Source: Phytohabitans rumicis (GTDB taxonomy: Bacteria > Actinomycetota > Actinomycetes > Mycobacteriales > Micromonosporaceae). Taken from it: a stretch of 64,000 nucleotides of DNA. Shown here piece after piece: positions 62,015-64,000 of this stretch. A program made the translations under genes and the position numbers. How positions within the stretch are numbered: the first letter of the stretch is position 1; every line of letters starts with the position of its first letter. The stretch spans positions 3,162,001 through 3,226,000 of the forward strand of contig NZ_BLPG01000001.1 of assembly GCF_011764445.1 (NCBI RefSeq), written 5' to 3'. The notes under the pieces are model-generated. The model searched no databases. It saw only the letters and a program-made list of their open reading frames with translations, and had not been told where the DNA came from.

Positions 62015-63171
62015 TCCTGAAGTGGGCCTTCGCCTTACTCCTCCTGCTTTCCTCCTGCTCGTCGCCCGCCCCTTCCATCGCTTGGCAGGAGGTCACCCTC
62101 CCGTCCGCCGAGGCCGCCGTCCGTGACCTGGCCTTCTGCGACAATCACTGGTACGCCGTGGGCGGGCTCCCGACCGGCCCCGCCGCCTGGACGAGCAACG
62201 ACGGGCAAACCTGGACCGGGGTACGGCTGACGCCCGTCAGCTTCTACGGCAAGCAGAGCACGATCTTCACCGTCGCCTGCCGGGGCACCGACGTCATCGC
62301 GGTGGGCGCCGCGTCGGGCGGCGCGCACGGCAACCCGCGTACGAGCACCTGGCGCAGCCGGCCCGACGGCTCCTGGCTGGAGTACGAGCCGGAGTTCGAG
62401 CAGTTCGGCGGGCAGGAGTCGGTGGGCGTCGGCGCGGCGGCGGCTGGTCCCGCGGCTGGTCTCACCGGGTGGGCGATCGCCGGCAACTGGCTGGGACCCG
62501 ACGGCTCCCCCGGCCCGGCGCTGTGGCGCTCGACGGACGGCATCTCCTTCACCCGCGTGCTTGTGGCACCGGCCTCGTCGGCGCGCGGCACGGATGTGGC
62601 GTTCGCCGCGGGGCGCTGGATCGTCGTCGGTGAGGCGTACGGCGCCACCCTGTCCGGTGCATCCTGGACCTCGGTCGACGGGACGCGCTGGACCAGCGTG
62701 CCGGTCGAGTCGCCGCTGGCGCTGGTCACGCCCGACGGCGACGGCGCGCTGGCGGTCGGCGCCGGCGGCGCATGGTGGTACGACGGCGCCGGCTGGCAGC
62801 GCCGGGGCGGGCTGGCCGCCGACGCCCGCTTCCTGAGCCTGACGGCCGGCGACGGCCTGGCCGTGACCACCGGCGGCTCGACGGAGTGCCGCCTGTGGTC
62901 GACCCGCGACGGCGGCACGACCTGGCGCGAGCTGACAATGCCAGCCCCGCTCCCGATGACCGCCGAAACGGCCGCATCGGTGGCCGTGGGCGCTGGCCAC
63001 GTCGTACTCGCCACCGACGACGGCCACCGCTCCCACCTCTGGCTAACAACCGCCGCCCCCTCTAGCCCCCTCCTCCGCGCCCGCTCGCGCCCCGCCCGCG
63101 CCCCGCTGGCCCCGTCGATCAAGGGCATATGGTCGTGGTTGGATCTCTTTTCCACGACCGTTTGCCCTTGA
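62011..63171 (+). CDS. Beta-propeller-like lipoprotein whose 3' end reads into a repeat element
   Basis: 386 residues from GTG 62011, which overlaps the adenosyltransferase stop (GTGA). The short lipoprotein signal 'WAFALLLLLSSC' has its lipid Cys at 16. The body repeats blades of the form W.S.DG..W: 'AAWTSNDGQTWTG', 'ALWRSTDGISFTRV', 'ASWTSVDGTRWTSV', 'RLWSTRDGGTTWREL', as in BNR/sialidase-like propellers. No catalytic residues identified. From ~63066 the sequence becomes Arg/Pro/Ala-rich, and the last ~20 codons and the stop (63169-63171) lie inside repeat copy 6. The native stop may have been lost. Confidence 0.75.
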   Translation: MILKWAFALLLLLSSCSSPAPSIAWQEVTLPSAEAAVRDLAFCDNHWYAVGGLPTGPAAWTSNDGQTWTGVRLTPVSFYGKQSTIFTVACRGTDVIAVGAASGGAHGNPRTSTWRSRPDGSWLEYEPEFEQFGGQESVGVGAAAAGPAAGLTGWAIAGNWLGPDGSPGPALWRSTDGISFTRVLVAPASSARGTDVAFAAGRWIVVGEAYGATLSGASWTSVDGTRWTSVPVESPLALVTPDGDGALAVGAGGAWWYDGAGWQRRGGLAADARFLSLTAGDGLAVTTGGSTECRLWSTRDGGTTWRELTMPAPLPMTAETAASVAVGAGHVVLATDDGHRSHLWLTTAAPSSPLLRARSRPARAPLAPSIKGIWSWLDLFSTTVCP

Positions 63172-63196
63172 TCGGCGCGAAAATCCTTGATCGACG
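63113..63196 (+). repeat. Dispersed palindromic repeat, copy 6 (A/B arms), overlapping a coding 3' end
   Basis: CGTCGATCAAGGGCATATGG, a GGATCT loop, then CCGTTTGCCCTTGATCGGCG and one outer CCTTGATCGACG unit. The left arm is CATATGG type and the right CCGTTTG type. The overlapping lipoprotein frame stops at 63169-63171 within it. Confidence 0.9.
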
Positions 63197-63387
63197 GGGA
63201 TCGGCCGAGGCTGGCGTGCGGCGCGCTGGGGCTGAGGCGGCCCACCGTCGCCGCGCACGGCGAGGCGACTTAGCGCGTGATCGTGGCGACCTATTGCCCC
63301 TGGAGGGGTAGTTCCTCGCCACAGTTGCCCACGCGCCGTCTTCTGGGGCCGAACCTTGACGAACGTCGAGGCCACCCCACTCAACGG

Positions 63388-63472
63388 CGTCGATCAAGGA
63401 TTTCTCCGTCGATCAAGGGCAAACGGTCGTGGATCGGAGATCAAAGCACGACCATATGCCCTTGATCGACGG
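63388..63472 (-). repeat. Dispersed palindromic repeat, copy 7 (A/B arms, reverse orientation)
   Basis: Read on the plus strand the arms are CAAACGG (left) and CCATATG (right) with a GGAGATC loop. Reversed, it is the same A-left/B-right form as copies 3, 4 and 6. The stretch 63197-63387 between copies 6 and 7 shows no gene. Confidence 0.9.
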
Positions 63473-63503
63473 GGCGAGCCGCGCAGAGGACGCGCGGGAG
63501 GCA

Positions 63504-63941
63504 TCAGTGGGTGGCTAGAAACGGGGAAACCGCCCCCGGAGGGGCGGCTTCTAGCCAGGACATGAAACCCGTCACGGTGGACTTGGCCATGGCGATCTCC
63601 ACCGGGGCGTGGTGGCTGAGACAGCGAAGGATCACCCAGTCGGTCGGCATCGTCAGGCGTTCCTGGCCCTCCGGCGGCCGCCGCCGCTCGACCACGAGCC
63701 CATGCCGGGAGAGCACCCGCTTCGGCCGGATCGCGAAGCTGAACATCCGGTACCAGCGCAGCTCGTCACCGACGAACCGGCCGAAGCCCGGTGACCAGCC
63801 GCGCCCGTCGAGCATGGTGGAGACGCGCAGGTTGAGCTTGATGGTGCCGGCACCGGCCACGAGGGCGCGCCGCACGAAGAGCACCGCCACGAAGGCGAGC
63901 AGGATGAGTACGCCGACCCCGATCCACTCCAAGACCAGCAT
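63504..63941 (-). CDS. DUF2550 family membrane protein
   Basis: 145 residues, ATG at 63941. Residues ~5-27 are one membrane span ('WIGVGVLILLAFVAVLFVRR'). The rest is cytoplasmic: 'LRVSTMLDGRGWSPGFGRFV', 'ELRWYRMFSFAIRPKRVLSR' and 'MPTDWVILRCLSHHAPVEIA', typical of DUF2550 proteins found just downstream of atpC in actinobacteria. Function unknown. A hairpin GGCTAGAA/TTCTAGCC (63513-63556) with an inner CCGCCCC/GGGGCGG stem overlaps the last codons and could terminate the ATP synthase operon. Confidence 0.9.
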   Translation of the reverse strand: MLVLEWIGVGVLILLAFVAVLFVRRALVAGAGTIKLNLRVSTMLDGRGWSPGFGRFVGDELRWYRMFSFAIRPKRVLSRHGLVVERRRPPEGQERLTMPTDWVILRCLSHHAPVEIAMAKSTVTGFMSWLEAAPPGAVSPFLATH

Positions 63942-63953
63942 CGGCGTCGCTGG

Positions 63954-64000
63954 TCAGCGCGTAGCTGGGGCGGCTGGGGTGGCGCTCTCGGCGAGCACCG
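63954..64000 (-). CDS. atpC: 3' end of an upstream gene, probably ATP synthase epsilon subunit
   Basis: Only 14 codons and the TGA (63954-63956) are in the window, reading 'VLAESATPAAPATR', an Ala/Pro-rich tail. The call rests on synteny: DUF2550 follows atpC directly in actinobacteria, on the same strand, with cobalamin adenosyltransferase and murA beyond. The sequence alone would not identify it. Confidence 0.45.
   Translation of the reverse strand, partial: VLAESATPAAPATR

Noticed and set aside
1-64000. tRNA, rRNA, riboswitch or integrase/attachment-site features
   Set aside because: I looked for tRNA-like cloverleaf ends with CCA-proximal stems, B12 riboswitch boxes near meaA and the adenosyltransferase, and integrase motifs, and saw none I could support by eye.

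Overview
The window comes from a high-GC (roughly 70%) filamentous-type actinobacterium, most likely a Micromonosporaceae. The evidence is strong G/C bias at codon third positions, frequent GTG/TTG starts, many 4-base ATGA/GTGA gene overlaps, a NucS mismatch endonuclease, and a right-hand block (atpC end, DUF2550, divergent cobalamin adenosyltransferase, murA) whose order and orientations match the mycobacterial arrangement. No rRNA, tRNA, CRISPR array, prophage or transposase gene was found.

Left region (1-22.4 kb): a large exopolysaccharide locus of alternating operons. A minus-strand operon (1.2-6.8 kb) holds a secreted beta-helix protein, an acyl carrier protein, a fold-III PLP decarboxylase, an acyl-CoA ligase, a GNAT protein and a left-handed beta-helix acyltransferase. 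A plus-strand operon (7.0-11.3 kb) makes a nucleotide-activated amino sugar (oxidoreductase, epimerase, two DegT aminotransferases). A minus-strand operon (11.6-17.9 kb) carries two glycosyltransferases, a Wzx flippase, a Wzy-type polymerase and a Wzz-like protein. A plus-strand operon (18.1-20.9 kb) has a GT4, a GT2 and a polysaccharide deacetylase, and a further GT2 lies at 21.4 kb. Together these describe a Wzx/Wzy-dependent glycan with amino sugars and an unusual ACP-based decoration module.

Second glycan region (22.4-30.9 kb): a cellulose-synthase-like GT2 translationally coupled to a GH26 hydrolase and followed by a GT39 membrane protein. Divergent from it are a GlxA-type mono-copper radical oxidase with all copper ligands visible and an excalibur-type membrane protein. 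This resembles the Streptomyces cslA-glxA locus but with a GH26 enzyme in the hydrolase position.

Central and right region (31-64 kb): fused tandem 3-hydroxyacyl-CoA dehydrogenase, aldehyde dehydrogenase, small secreted proteins, NucS, a membrane-anchored STAND/TPR ATPase, a GntR-controlled double ABC operon with a clear palindromic operator, a four-gene FtsK/SpoIIIE-type cassette of unknown function, and a giant secreted two-GH43 protein behind a LacI-type operator. These are followed by a MeaA-type ethylmalonyl-CoA mutase, an ABC exporter, 3-hydroxybutyryl-CoA dehydrogenase, murA (with the fosfomycin-target Cys replaced by Asp), cobalamin adenosyltransferase, a propeller lipoprotein, DUF2550 and the end of probable atpC.

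Two window-wide features matter when using the annotation. First, six genes are interrupted by apparent single-base losses, five of them in G/C runs and one at a GGCCGG-like step. They are probably assembly errors, and both halves of each gene are clearly coding. Second, seven copies of a dispersed palindromic repeat (core: GTCGATCAAGGGC...GCCCTTGATCGAC) sit between genes, one of them supplying the stop codon of a lipoprotein gene.
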